64,000 bases of DNA from Bog-473 sp963750075 (lineage in GTDB: Bacteria; Actinomycetota; Acidimicrobiia; Acidimicrobiales; RAAP-2): assembly GCA_963750075.1 (NCBI GenBank), contig CAVVPG010000006.1:1-64000 (forward strand). The letters run 5' to 3'. The notes under the pieces were generated by a model. It saw only the letters and a program-made list of their open reading frames with translations, had not been told where the DNA came from and searched no databases. Made by a program: the position numbers and the translations under genes. Positions within the stretch are counted from its first letter, which is position 1, and each line of letters opens with the position of its first letter. This document shows, piece after piece, positions 27,203 to 34,710 of this stretch.

Positions 27203-27847
27203 GTGAGCGACGATGTTGCCACGGATGCCGGCCGCGACCGCCGCGCCGACGCCCGGAGGCGCCGGCTCATCATGGCGGGCCATCGGGGGGACGCGGCGCG
27301 GGCCAGGCGGGGGCTCGGCGACCCCGACCCGGGCGTGCAGGCGGCGGCGCTCGGCGCGCTCGCCCGCCTCGGCGAGCTCACGGCCGACGACGTGGCCGTT
27401 GCGCTCGCGTGTGGTCCGGTGGCGCTGCGCCGGCGCGCCGTCGACGCCGCACCGGGGGTGACGGGCCGGGGCTCACGCTCGGTGCTGCCGGCCGCCGTCG
27501 CCGCCGCCCTCGGCGATCCCGACCCCCTCGTCGTGGTCGGCGCGGCCTGGTACCTCGGTGAACGGCGCCAGCGACCGGCGCTGCCCGCGCTGGTCGCGAC
27601 CGCGACCGGCCACGGCGACACCCGCTGCCGGGAGGCCGCGGTGGCCGCGCTGGGCGCCATCGGCGACCCGGCGGGACTGCCCGCCGTGCTCGCCGCGCTC
27701 GGCGACAAACCCACGGTGCGGCGGCGGGCGACGGTGGCGCTGGCCGGCTTCGACGACCCCCGGGTCGAACCGGCGCTGCGGGAGGCGGCCGGCGACCGGG
27801 ACTGGCAGGTGCGCCAGGCCGCAGAGGAGCTGCTCGACGGCGCCTAG
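27203..27847 (+). CDS. HEAT-repeat protein
   Basis: The 214-residue protein contains a series of about 30-residue helical repeats, for example DPDPGVQAAALGALARLGEL, DPDPLVVVGAAWYLGERR, HGDTRCREAAVAALGAIGDPAGLP, DKPTVRRRATVALAGFDDPRV and DRDWQVRQAAEELLDGA, typical of HEAT/PBS-lyase folds used for protein or tetrapyrrole binding. The GTG at 27203 is only 9 bp from the divergent ATG at 27193. A better start may be the ATG at 27272, preceded by GGAGG at 27255. The stop TAG is part of the CTAG target of the IS element. No catalytic residue is evident. Confidence 0.8.
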   Translation: MSDDVATDAGRDRRADARRRRLIMAGHRGDAARARRGLGDPDPGVQAAALGALARLGELTADDVAVALACGPVALRRRAVDAAPGVTGRGSRSVLPAAVAAALGDPDPLVVVGAAWYLGERRQRPALPALVATATGHGDTRCREAAVAALGAIGDPAGLPAVLAALGDKPTVRRRATVALAGFDDPRVEPALREAAGDRDWQVRQAAEELLDGA

Positions 27848-27867
27848 ATGGTTAATTCCAAGGGATC
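27848..27867 (+). repeat. Left terminal inverted repeat of the IS
   Basis: The 20 bases ATGGTTAATTCCAAGGGATC pair with the right end with two mismatches, at positions 3 and 7. Confidence 0.8.
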
Positions 27868-28777
27868 AGCCGTGATCGAACGCGACGAGCGATCGCAGCG
27901 GGCGCTGGCCACTTTGGGCGTTGTGCCAGATGGCCGCGGTCAGGGCGAGCAGGCGCTGGAGGACCCGAGTCATCACACCACCTGGGGTTCTGCCCCCATG
28001 ACGTTCGAGATCGAGCTGGGTCTTGAGCGTGGCGTTGACCGATTCGATGAGCTGGCGCAACGGCTTGAGGAGTGGGCTCGTCGTGCGGCCACGATCGCTC
28101 TTGTGGGCGGGCCGGACGAGCTCGACGCCGTGGCCAGCCAAGAAGGACTCGAACTCGCGGGAGCGATACCCCTTGTCGGCGAGGATCCGCTGTCCGGGAC
28201 GCAACAGTGTGGGCTCGGCCTCGAAGAGGTCCCGCGCCACCTCGCGCTCGTCGATCTTGGGGTTGGCCAGCGCGAAGGTGACGGGCAGCCCCGCCGGCGT
28301 GCACACGAGATGGAGCCGCAGTCCCCAAAAGAAGCGCGAATGACTGGCGCAGTACCCGTAGGAGGCCCACCCCGCGAGGTCACTGCGCAGCGCCGTCGGG
28401 CGCGAGCGTCCGCACTCGACCGGCGTCGAGTCCATGACCCAGGTGTCGTCGTCCCAGTGCTCGGTGTCGGCCGCCAGCAGGCGGATAACCGCTTTGATTT
28501 GGCCCTGGGCCTTGCGCAGCCGCTTGTTGTAGCCCGACTGGTGCGGGATGTAGGGGAACCAGGACCGCAGGTGCAGCCCAGCGTGGCGCAAGAACCTCGT
28601 CTCGGAAGTGAAGCCCAAGAGCGCCTGGAGCACGGCCAGGGTCAACAGCTCGGCGTCGCTGAGCTTGGGCGCGAGACCGATGCGTGGGCGCCATTGGCGC
28701 AGCTCGGGACGCATCCGAAGCGCGTCGTCAATCGCGACGTACAGTGCGGTGACAAAGGTGTCCAGGTCGGTGTCCAC
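27866..28777 (-). CDS. IS982 family transposase
   Basis: The 303-residue protein has the family pattern: KLSDAELLTLAVLQALLGF, FPYIPHQSGYNKRLRKAQ, then the DDE catalytic triad at Asp116 (VMDSTPVEC), Asp201 (ILADKGYRS) and Glu245 (LRQLIESVNATLK), with the characteristic ASYGYCASHSRFFWGLRLHL between. The GTG start follows GGAGG by 5 nt. No frameshift is seen and the termini are intact, so the element may still be mobile. It acts on the flanking inverted repeats by cut-and-paste. A stretch of 72 bp, 28778-28849, between the start codon and the right terminus presumably carries its promoter. Confidence 0.92.
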   Translation of the reverse strand: MDTDLDTFVTALYVAIDDALRMRPELRQWRPRIGLAPKLSDAELLTLAVLQALLGFTSETRFLRHAGLHLRSWFPYIPHQSGYNKRLRKAQGQIKAVIRLLAADTEHWDDDTWVMDSTPVECGRSRPTALRSDLAGWASYGYCASHSRFFWGLRLHLVCTPAGLPVTFALANPKIDEREVARDLFEAEPTLLRPGQRILADKGYRSREFESFLAGHGVELVRPAHKSDRGRTTSPLLKPLRQLIESVNATLKTQLDLERHGGRTPGGVMTRVLQRLLALTAAIWHNAQSGQRPLRSLVAFDHG

Positions 28778-28861
28778 TTGACCTCCATGGTCGGGTTGGG
28801 ATTACGCAACGCCGATCATGGACGCCTTTGTCGCGTCCGACGCGGACCCTCGTTCAGCGGG

Positions 28862-28881
28862 GATCCCTTGGAATCAACGAT
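28862..28881 (-). repeat. Right terminal inverted repeat of the IS
   Basis: Read on the minus strand, ATCGTTGATTCCAAGGGATC, complementary to the left end except at two positions. Confidence 0.8.
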
Positions 28882-29883
28882 CTAGTTGTCCTCGGTGAAG
28901 AGCCGCTTCAACCGGTCGAAGGACTCCAGGCAGACGCCCGCGCCCTGCACCACGCATTCGAGGGGCGTGTCCACCAGGTGCACGGGGACGGCGGTGGCGT
29001 CGGCCAGCCGCTGGGTCATCCCACGCAGCAGCGCGCCCCCGCCGGTCAGGTGGACCCCCTCGAACATGATGTCCTGGGCCAGCTCCGGCGGGGCCTCCCC
29101 CAGGCACTCCGCCGCCGCCGCGACGATGGAGGTGACGTTGTCCTCCAGCGCGCCCCGGATCTCGAGCGGGGAGAGCACGACCGTCTTCGGCCGTCCGGTC
29201 GCCACCTCACGGCCGCGTATCTCGGCCTGCTGCTCCCCCTCGTAGGGGGAGGCGGAGCCGATGGCCAGCTTCACGGCCTCGGCGGTGCGCTCGCCGATGG
29301 CCACGCCGTAGCGGTAGCGGACGTAGGCCTGGATCGACGCGTCGAAGTCGAACCCTCCGCAGCGCAGCGCCTGGACCGCCACGACGCCGCCCAGCGAGAT
29401 CACGGCCATCTCCGCCGTGCCGCCTCCGATGTCGACCACCATGTTGCCCACCGGCTCGTGGATCGCCAGTCCCGCGCCGATGGCCGCCGCCATGGGCTGC
29501 TCGATCAGGAAGCTGGCCGACGCGCCGGCGCGCCGCGCCGCCTCCTTGACGGCGCGGCGCTCCACCGCCGTGATCGCCGACGGCACGCAGATCAGCACCT
29601 TGGGCCGGTTCAGCCGGCTGACGCCGACCCGGCGCAGCAGCACGCTGAGCATCCGCTCGGTGACCTCGAAGTCGGTGATGGCACCGCCGCGCAGCGGCCG
29701 TTCGGCGACGATGTAGCCGGGGGTGCGGCCGATCATCTGCCAGGCGTCGGTGCCGATCGCGAGCACCTCGCGGCTGCGCGAGTCGAGTGCGACCACGGTG
29801 GGCTCGTTGAGCACCAGACCCTTGCCCTTGGCGTAGACCAGGGTGTTGGCCGTGCCGAGGTCGATGGCCAGGTCGCGCGACAT
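28882..29883 (-). CDS. mreB: MreB/Mbl-like rod-shape actin homologue
   Basis: The 333-residue protein has the actin ATPase motifs: phosphate 1 LAIDLGTANTLVYAKGKG, connect 1 near VNRP-like VSRLNRPKVLICVPSAI, phosphate 2 NMVVDIGGGTAEMAVISLGGV, and the adenosine motif FEGVHLTGGGALLRGM. MreB polymerises under the membrane and directs lateral wall synthesis. The ATG at 29883 fits the family length; an upstream in-frame ATG adds nine residues without similarity. It is divergent from the HtrA-like gene at 29955, with 71 bp between. The stop codon lies in the CTAG copy beside the IS. No mreC or mreD is visible nearby. Confidence 0.92.
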   Translation of the reverse strand: MSRDLAIDLGTANTLVYAKGKGLVLNEPTVVALDSRSREVLAIGTDAWQMIGRTPGYIVAERPLRGGAITDFEVTERMLSVLLRRVGVSRLNRPKVLICVPSAITAVERRAVKEAARRAGASASFLIEQPMAAAIGAGLAIHEPVGNMVVDIGGGTAEMAVISLGGVVAVQALRCGGFDFDASIQAYVRYRYGVAIGERTAEAVKLAIGSASPYEGEQQAEIRGREVATGRPKTVVLSPLEIRGALEDNVTSIVAAAAECLGEAPPELAQDIMFEGVHLTGGGALLRGMTQRLADATAVPVHLVDTPLECVVQGAGVCLESFDRLKRLFTEDN

Positions 29884-29954
29884 AGGGGCCACATGGTACG
29901 GCCGACCCATCCCGCGACGGCATTTTCCTGGCCGTTCTCGGTATCGTCGCCCAG

Positions 29955-31175
29955 GTGAGCGACACGCCCGAAGACCAGGACCCAGGCGAGCCGGGCCCCA
30001 GCGAGGGTGGTGGAGCGGGCCCCGACGAGCCCGAAGTGCCGCTGCGCGGGTGGATCGACCCCGACGACCGACTGTGGCGCCACCCGAGCGAGGTCGCCGG
30101 GTCGGACCCGGCGTCGGGGGCCCGCGCCCCCGTCCTCCTCAACCCTCCGCCGCGCCACCCCCTCCGCGATGCGGTGATGGTCCTGGTCGGCGTCGTCGCC
30201 GTCATGGCCGTCGTCGCCTGGGTCGTCGTGCTGCTGTCCCCGGCCTCGCAGCGGCCCCTCAGCACGACCCGTGACACCCTGGCCGCCGCGCCGACGACGC
30301 TGGCCGGGCCGGACAACGCCGTGCCGGCGGCGGCCCAGGCGGCGGGACGCTCCATGGTGGAGCTGCGGGCCACCACCGGGCGGGGGACGGTCGCCCGGAT
30401 CGGCGTCGCGGTGGCGGAGGGCGGCCTGGTCGCCACGACGGCCGACCTGCTCGCCGGCGCCCGCCGCGTCGTCATGGTCGGACCCGGCGGCAAGCTCGAG
30501 CCGGCCACCGTCGTGGCGACGGACTCGGACTCCGACGTGGCGCTGGTGGACGTGCCCGAGGACCTCCCCGTGGCACCGTTCGCGGACGGTGCCAGCGTGA
30601 GCGGGGGCTCGCCGGACCTGACGCTGAGCTTCGTCCCCGCGGGTGGCGCGGCGGTCGCGCTGCACTGCACGCCCGGCGCGGTGACCGGCGTCGGGGCGGC
30701 GATCGCGGCCGGGCCGGCAGGCGGGATGCCCTCCATCAGCTCCTCCCCCGCCGCCGTGAACGTCGCCGCGGGCGACCCCTTGCTCAACGCGAGCGGCGCC
30801 GTCATCGGCATCCTCTACGGCGCCAACCCCTCCGACGCGGCGCCCGTCACCTTCCTCCCGAGCCAGCTCGTCGTGGGTGTGGCCGACGACCTCCGCTCAC
30901 GCAACCGGGTCGTCCACGGATGGCTCGGCGTGGGCGGGAACGACGCCCCCAACGGTGGTGGGGCCAGGGTGGTGACCGTCGAGGCGGACAGCCCGGCCGA
31001 CGGCCACCTGCAGGTGGGCCAGGTCATCGTGGCCGTCAACGCCCTGCCGGTGCACACCATGGCCGACCTGCGGGCCCGGCTCTACGTCCTGGCCCCGGGC
31101 GCGCCGGTCGCCGTCTCTGTCCAGGAGGCGACGGGCACGAAGGTCGTGGACCTCACCCTGAGCGCGTCCTCCTAG
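29955..31175 (+). CDS. HtrA-like PDZ protein with lost catalytic residues
   Basis: The 406-residue protein has an acidic N-terminus with a GWIDPDDRLWRHPSEV motif, one membrane span (AVMVLVGVVAVMAVVAWVVVLL), a trypsin-like domain and a C-terminal PDZ domain (GWLGVGG, VVTVEADSPADGHLQVGQVIVAVN). The active-site segments are altered: the histidine position reads LVATTADLL rather than the usual TNNHV, and the serine loop reads VAAGDPLLNASG rather than GNSGGPLLN. It is therefore probably an inactive scaffold or sensor located on the outer face of the membrane. It is divergent from mreB and 9 bp before the metalloprotease-like gene. Confidence 0.8.
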   Translation: MSDTPEDQDPGEPGPSEGGGAGPDEPEVPLRGWIDPDDRLWRHPSEVAGSDPASGARAPVLLNPPPRHPLRDAVMVLVGVVAVMAVVAWVVVLLSPASQRPLSTTRDTLAAAPTTLAGPDNAVPAAAQAAGRSMVELRATTGRGTVARIGVAVAEGGLVATTADLLAGARRVVMVGPGGKLEPATVVATDSDSDVALVDVPEDLPVAPFADGASVSGGSPDLTLSFVPAGGAAVALHCTPGAVTGVGAAIAAGPAGGMPSISSSPAAVNVAAGDPLLNASGAVIGILYGANPSDAAPVTFLPSQLVVGVADDLRSRNRVVHGWLGVGGNDAPNGGGARVVTVEADSPADGHLQVGQVIVAVNALPVHTMADLRARLYVLAPGAPVAVSVQEATGTKVVDLTLSASS

Positions 31176-31184
31176 CATGCAGGG

Positions 31185-32390
31185 GTGAGCATGTTCGGTT
31201 CCCCTGACCCCGACAACCCGATGGGTGGGCTCCTCGGGGACCTGCTCAAGGTCATCGGGTCGGGCCCGGGTGCGGCGGACAGCTGGTTCGAGGCCGCCCG
31301 CACCCTGGCGTTCGGCGTGGCCACCGACGACGGCCAGGACGAGAGCCCCGACCCGCTCGTGCGCATCGCCTTCGAGGAGCTGGCCCGGGTGGCCGAGCTC
31401 CACGTGGCCGACGCCACCGGCATCGCGTCGACGTCGGCCGCGGGCGGGGTGTCCTTCGACGCGGTCGGGCCCGGGCAGTGGTCCTTCCGGGTGCTCGAGG
31501 CCTACCGGCCCGTCCTCCGCTCCATGGTGGAGGCACAGCAGCAGGGCGCAGCGGCGGTCCCGCCGTCGATGGACCTGACCGAGCTGAGTCGCGACGAGCC
31601 GGCAGGGCTCAACAGCCTGCTCGGGCAATTCGCGCTCACCCTCGGCCCGGTCTTCCTCGGCATGCAGTTCGGCTCGGCCGCCGGGCACCTGGCCCGGCGG
31701 GCCTTCGGGCAGTACGCGCTGCCGCTGCCCTGGCCGGAGTCGAGCACCCTCCTCCTCGTGCCCGGCAACGTCGCCCGCTTCGCCGAGGACTGGAGCCTCC
31801 CGCTCCAGGAGGTCCAGCTGTGGGTCTGCCTGCGCGAGCTGACCATGCACGCCGTCCTCACGCGGCCGGGCGTCCGGGCATCGCTCACGACCCTGCTGGG
31901 GGACGCATCGGCCCACGCAGCAGCCGCGCAGCGCTCCATCGTCGAACGCCTGGGCGACGGGCTGGGTGACCCGACCGCGCTCGAGGAGGCCCTCGGCGAC
32001 CCCGAGGCGCTGCTCTCGGACCTCATCAGCCCCGAGCAGCGCAGCATCTCGAGCGCCCTCACGGCGCAGACGACCGCGATCGGCGCCTACGTGGACCACA
32101 TCACGGCCGGCATCGCGGAGACGCTGACGTCGTCACCCGCCGCGCTGCGCGAGGCCTGGTACCGCTACCGGATCGAGGAGGGGAAGGGCGAGCAGGCCTT
32201 CGCCGGCCTGTTCGGCCTCAATGTCGGCCAGGACGAGGTCGACCGCGGCCGCTCCTTCGTCACCGGCGTGGTGGAACGGGCGGGCGAGGACGCGCTGGCC
32301 CGGCTGTGGGGCGACGAGGTGGACCTGCCGACGCCGGCCGAAGTGGACGCGCCCGGGCTCTGGCTCGCCCGCATCGGCCTCTTGGACTGA
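31185..32390 (+). CDS. DUF2342/F420-associated metalloprotease-like protein, zinc site lost
   Basis: The 401-residue protein resembles the actinobacterial zinc-dependent metalloprotease-like family once annotated as F420-biosynthesis-associated. Visible parts include MGGLLGDLLKVIGSG, VFLGMQFGSAAGHLARRAFGQYALPLP and LLLVPGNVARFAEDWSLP. The segment where family members carry the zinc motif HExTH reads CLRELTMHAV, so both zinc-ligand His residues are replaced by Arg and Met while Glu remains. It is therefore likely inactive as a peptidase. It is 9 bp downstream of the pseudo-HtrA gene and probably cotranscribed with it. Confidence 0.75.
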   Translation: MSMFGSPDPDNPMGGLLGDLLKVIGSGPGAADSWFEAARTLAFGVATDDGQDESPDPLVRIAFEELARVAELHVADATGIASTSAAGGVSFDAVGPGQWSFRVLEAYRPVLRSMVEAQQQGAAAVPPSMDLTELSRDEPAGLNSLLGQFALTLGPVFLGMQFGSAAGHLARRAFGQYALPLPWPESSTLLLVPGNVARFAEDWSLPLQEVQLWVCLRELTMHAVLTRPGVRASLTTLLGDASAHAAAAQRSIVERLGDGLGDPTALEEALGDPEALLSDLISPEQRSISSALTAQTTAIGAYVDHITAGIAETLTSSPAALREAWYRYRIEEGKGEQAFAGLFGLNVGQDEVDRGRSFVTGVVERAGEDALARLWGDEVDLPTPAEVDAPGLWLARIGLLD

Positions 32391-32451
32391 GGCGCGCTCC
32401 CGGACCGACCGGCGCTCTCGGTCTGCACGGCGCCGTGGGCGCCGCCGCGGT

Positions 32452-32772
32452 TCAGCCGACGCGCTCGAGCCCGCGGTGCTCCAGCTCGTAGCGGGCGAAC
32501 GCGGTCGTCACCCGGCCGCCGAGAAGGAGCAGGTCGATGCTGCCGTCCCAGTCCGGCGCGATGGCGTAGACGAAGTCGGCCAGCGCCTCGTCGAAGCGGA
32601 TCGTCGTGAGCAGATCGACGAGGTCGAACAGGTGCTCGACGCTCGCCTGGCCCGTGAGCTCTTCCGGCGTGAGCGTGCGCACCAGCGCCACCTCGTCCTC
32701 GGTGAGCTGTCCGATCAGCGCTTGCGTGTCGCGGACGACGCGGATGCCGTCCAGTGTGTCGATGTCCCCCAT
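32452..32772 (-). CDS. Hypothetical 106-residue protein
   Basis: MGDIDTLDGIRVVRDTQALI at the N-terminus, then alternating hydrophobic and acidic residues (TEDEVALVRTLTPEELTGQASVEHLFDLVDLL) and a helical end VTTAFARYELEHRGLERVG. No membrane span or Cys motif. The ATG at 32772 has a strong GGGGGAGG ribosome-binding site; upstream codons are not convincing. It lies convergent to the DUF2342 gene with 61 bp between and is 160 bp downstream of another small minus-strand gene. No family recognised. Confidence 0.55.
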   Translation of the reverse strand: MGDIDTLDGIRVVRDTQALIGQLTEDEVALVRTLTPEELTGQASVEHLFDLVDLLTTIRFDEALADFVYAIAPDWDGSIDLLLLGGRVTTAFARYELEHRGLERVG

Positions 32773-32932
32773 AGCTGCCTCCCCCTGCTGCGGGCCACCT
32801 GCCCGCAGGTTTCGCCTACCGCCACGGGGGCAGAGCCTTCCCGACGGGGGTGTCGGCACAGTGGCCCGCCGGATGCAGAATGGGTGCAGGTTCTCCCGCT
32901 CCCCTGGCCCGGTGCTCGCCCGGGCGTGGGCC

Positions 32933-33226
32933 TCAGGCCTCGGCCGCCTCGCCGTAGTCGAGGACCCACTCGAGCGCGAGCTGCTCACGCTCGGCGTCAC
33001 GCACGACGCGCTCGCTGTTGCGGCGGAACTGGGGGTCGTGCGGGGGCAGCAGCACGAGGCGGGCCAGGACCCGATCACGGAATTGATCGATCACCTCGGG
33101 CGGCCCGTAGTCGGACTGCACCTCCCAGTGGGGCGCCACCGGCCCGAGGTACACGACGCGCACGTGCCCGATCGGCTCGACCGGCTCACCCTCTTCGACA
33201 ACGTCGTCCTCGGCGTCCGGGGACAT
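32933..33226 (-). CDS. Hypothetical 97-residue acidic protein
   Basis: MSPDAEDDVVEEGEPVEPIGHVRVVYLGPVAPHWEVQ starts with an acidic stretch, followed by VIDQFRDRVLARLVLLPPHDPQFRRNSERVVRDAEREQLALEWVLDYG, predicted alpha-beta. The ATG at 33226 follows GGAGGG by 5 nt. Upstream is a 170-bp gap to the WhiB gene at 33398. No function assigned. Confidence 0.55.
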   Translation of the reverse strand: MSPDAEDDVVEEGEPVEPIGHVRVVYLGPVAPHWEVQSDYGPPEVIDQFRDRVLARLVLLPPHDPQFRRNSERVVRDAEREQLALEWVLDYGEAAEA

Positions 33227-33346
33227 GGCACCCTCCTGGCATCGGCGGTCGGCGCCAGCGTAGCCCCGGGCGGCGCAACGCCATCGTCCCTGGTAGAGCA
33301 AAGATCGAGTCCCGGATTCTTACGAACTTCCTAACCGAAGACCCTA

Positions 33347-33373
33347 TTGCCCGACTGGCACCTCCCGTAGAAT
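33347..33373 (+). promoter_or_regulatory. Possible promoter of the WhiB gene
   Basis: TTGCCC and TAGAAT are separated by 15 bp, shorter than the standard 16-18, about 25 bp before the start codon. The -10 box is good but the -35 is weak. Confidence 0.3.
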
Positions 33374-33397
33374 GGTGCGTGAAAAGGGAGCAGAGCA

Positions 33398-33643
33398 ATG
33401 AATAGCGATTGGATGGCCCGGGGGAAGTGCAAGGAAGTTGCTCCCGACGTCTTCTTTCCGAACGACGGCATGGGCGTGCTGGTCGCCCAGCGCATCTGCG
33501 CCGAGTGCCCCGTCTCCGAAGCGTGCCTGGAGTACGCGCTCGAGCACCACATCGACCACGGGGTCTGGGGCGGGGCGTCCGAGCGTGAGCGCCGTCGCAT
33601 CTTGCGCCGCCGCCGCCTCTCCCACGCCGTCACCGCCAAGTAG
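33398..33643 (+). CDS. WhiB-family transcriptional regulator
   Basis: The 81-residue protein has the four Cys of the family (Cys11, 34, 37 and 43; C-x22-C-x2-C-x5-C), the GVWGG turn at 55-59, and a basic C-terminal tail RERRRILRRRRLSHA that binds DNA. WhiB proteins hold a [4Fe-4S] cluster that senses O2 or NO and controls gene expression. The ATG follows GGGAGC. A second WhiB gene lies 3 kb away at 36592-36879. Which of the WhiB subgroups it belongs to cannot be decided. Confidence 0.93.
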   Translation: MNSDWMARGKCKEVAPDVFFPNDGMGVLVAQRICAECPVSEACLEYALEHHIDHGVWGGASERERRRILRRRRLSHAVTAK

Positions 33644-33779
33644 CGCCGCGCCGCCTCGCAGGCGGGTGGGGGCCCCCGGCCGGTAGCAGCAGCGGACGCG
33701 GCACGAGCCACCCGCGACCGTCGACGCCCGTGCCACGCTGGCGCCGTGAGCGTCGAGAACCCGTGATCATGGAGGGCCC

Positions 33780-34625
33780 GTGATCGTCGAGTGTGTGGTC
33801 AACGTCAGCGAGGGCCGCGACGACCGCGTCCTGGCCGAGCTGGCCGCGGCCGCCGGTCCGGCCCTGCTCGATCTGCACCGCGACCCCGACCACAACCGCT
33901 CCGTCCTCACCATGGCCGGCCCGGTCGACGCCGTGGTCCCGGCCGCCCGCGCCGTGGCCGCCACCGCCGTCGCCCGGCTCGACCTCTCCACCCACGAGGG
34001 CGCCCATCCCCGCCTCGGCGTGCTCGACGTCGTACCCTTCGTCCCCTACGAGCCGGGCCGGCCCGCGCCCGAGGACCTCTCGGAGGTGGCGGCGCGGCGC
34101 GACGACTTCGCTCGCTGGCTGGGCGCCACCCTCGGCGTGCCGAGCTTCCTCTACGGGCCTCTCCCCGGCGGTCGGGCCCGGACCCTGCCCGACATCCGGC
34201 GCGGCGCGTTCACCGAGCTGGTGCCCGACTTCGGGCCGGCGCGGGCGGACCCGCGCACCGGGGCGACGGCCGTGGGCGCCCGCCGGGTCCTGGTGGCCTA
34301 CAACGTGTGGGTCTCCTCACCCGAGGTCGCCCGGCGGGTGGCGCCCCTCGTGCGGGGGACCCACGTGCGGGCGTTGGGCCTCGCCGTGGGGCGGCGGGCC
34401 CAGGTGTCGTGCAACCTCGTCGACCCCGAACGCCACGGCCCCGCCCGGCTCTACGACGACGTGGCCGTCCTGGCCGCCGAGGCCGGCGGGTCGGTGGAGG
34501 GAGCGGAGCTGGTGGGCCTCGTCCCCGAGGTCGTGCTCGCCGCCGTCCCCCGGGAACGCTGGGCCGAGCTCGGCCTCTCGCACGATTCCACAGTCGAGAG
34601 CGCGCTGGCTCGCACCGGCGCATGA
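33780..34625 (+). CDS. Glutamate formimidoyltransferase-like protein
   Basis: The 281-residue protein matches the N-terminal formiminotransferase subdomains: IVECVVNVSEGRDDRVLAELAAA, DPDHNRSVLTMAGP (the HNR substrate region), HEGAHPRLGVLDVVPFVPY, and LPDIRRGAFTELVPDFGP. Such enzymes move the formimino group from formiminoglutamate to tetrahydrofolate in histidine breakdown. The start is GTG at 33780. Some relatives are stand-alone and of unclear role; no hut genes or cyclodeaminase domain are visible. The neighbouring gene downstream has an unrelated secreted product. Confidence 0.85.
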   Translation: MIVECVVNVSEGRDDRVLAELAAAAGPALLDLHRDPDHNRSVLTMAGPVDAVVPAARAVAATAVARLDLSTHEGAHPRLGVLDVVPFVPYEPGRPAPEDLSEVAARRDDFARWLGATLGVPSFLYGPLPGGRARTLPDIRRGAFTELVPDFGPARADPRTGATAVGARRVLVAYNVWVSSPEVARRVAPLVRGTHVRALGLAVGRRAQVSCNLVDPERHGPARLYDDVAVLAAEAGGSVEGAELVGLVPEVVLAAVPRERWAELGLSHDSTVESALARTGA

Positions 34626-34710
34626 GGCGGTCGCGACCGGCCCGAGCATCGAAATCCCATGTGGTATACGGTCGCTCTGCCCGAGGGGGAACAGTGCAAA
34701 GGAGTTTCGG

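Larger units (their letters stand above)
27848..28881. mobile_element. IS982-type insertion sequence
   Basis: A 1034-bp element with 20-bp imperfect inverted repeats at both ends (18 of 20 matching) flanked by the direct repeat CTAG at 27844-27847 and 28882-28885. It carries one transposase gene on the minus strand. CTAG probably represents the duplicated target. The two host genes on either side end exactly in these CTAG copies. Confidence 0.85.

Noticed and set aside
33793..34710. Extension of the secreted repeat protein into the formiminotransferase gene
   Set aside because: The first 300 codons overlap a real gene in another frame; the signal peptide and ribosome-binding site at 34711 set the start.
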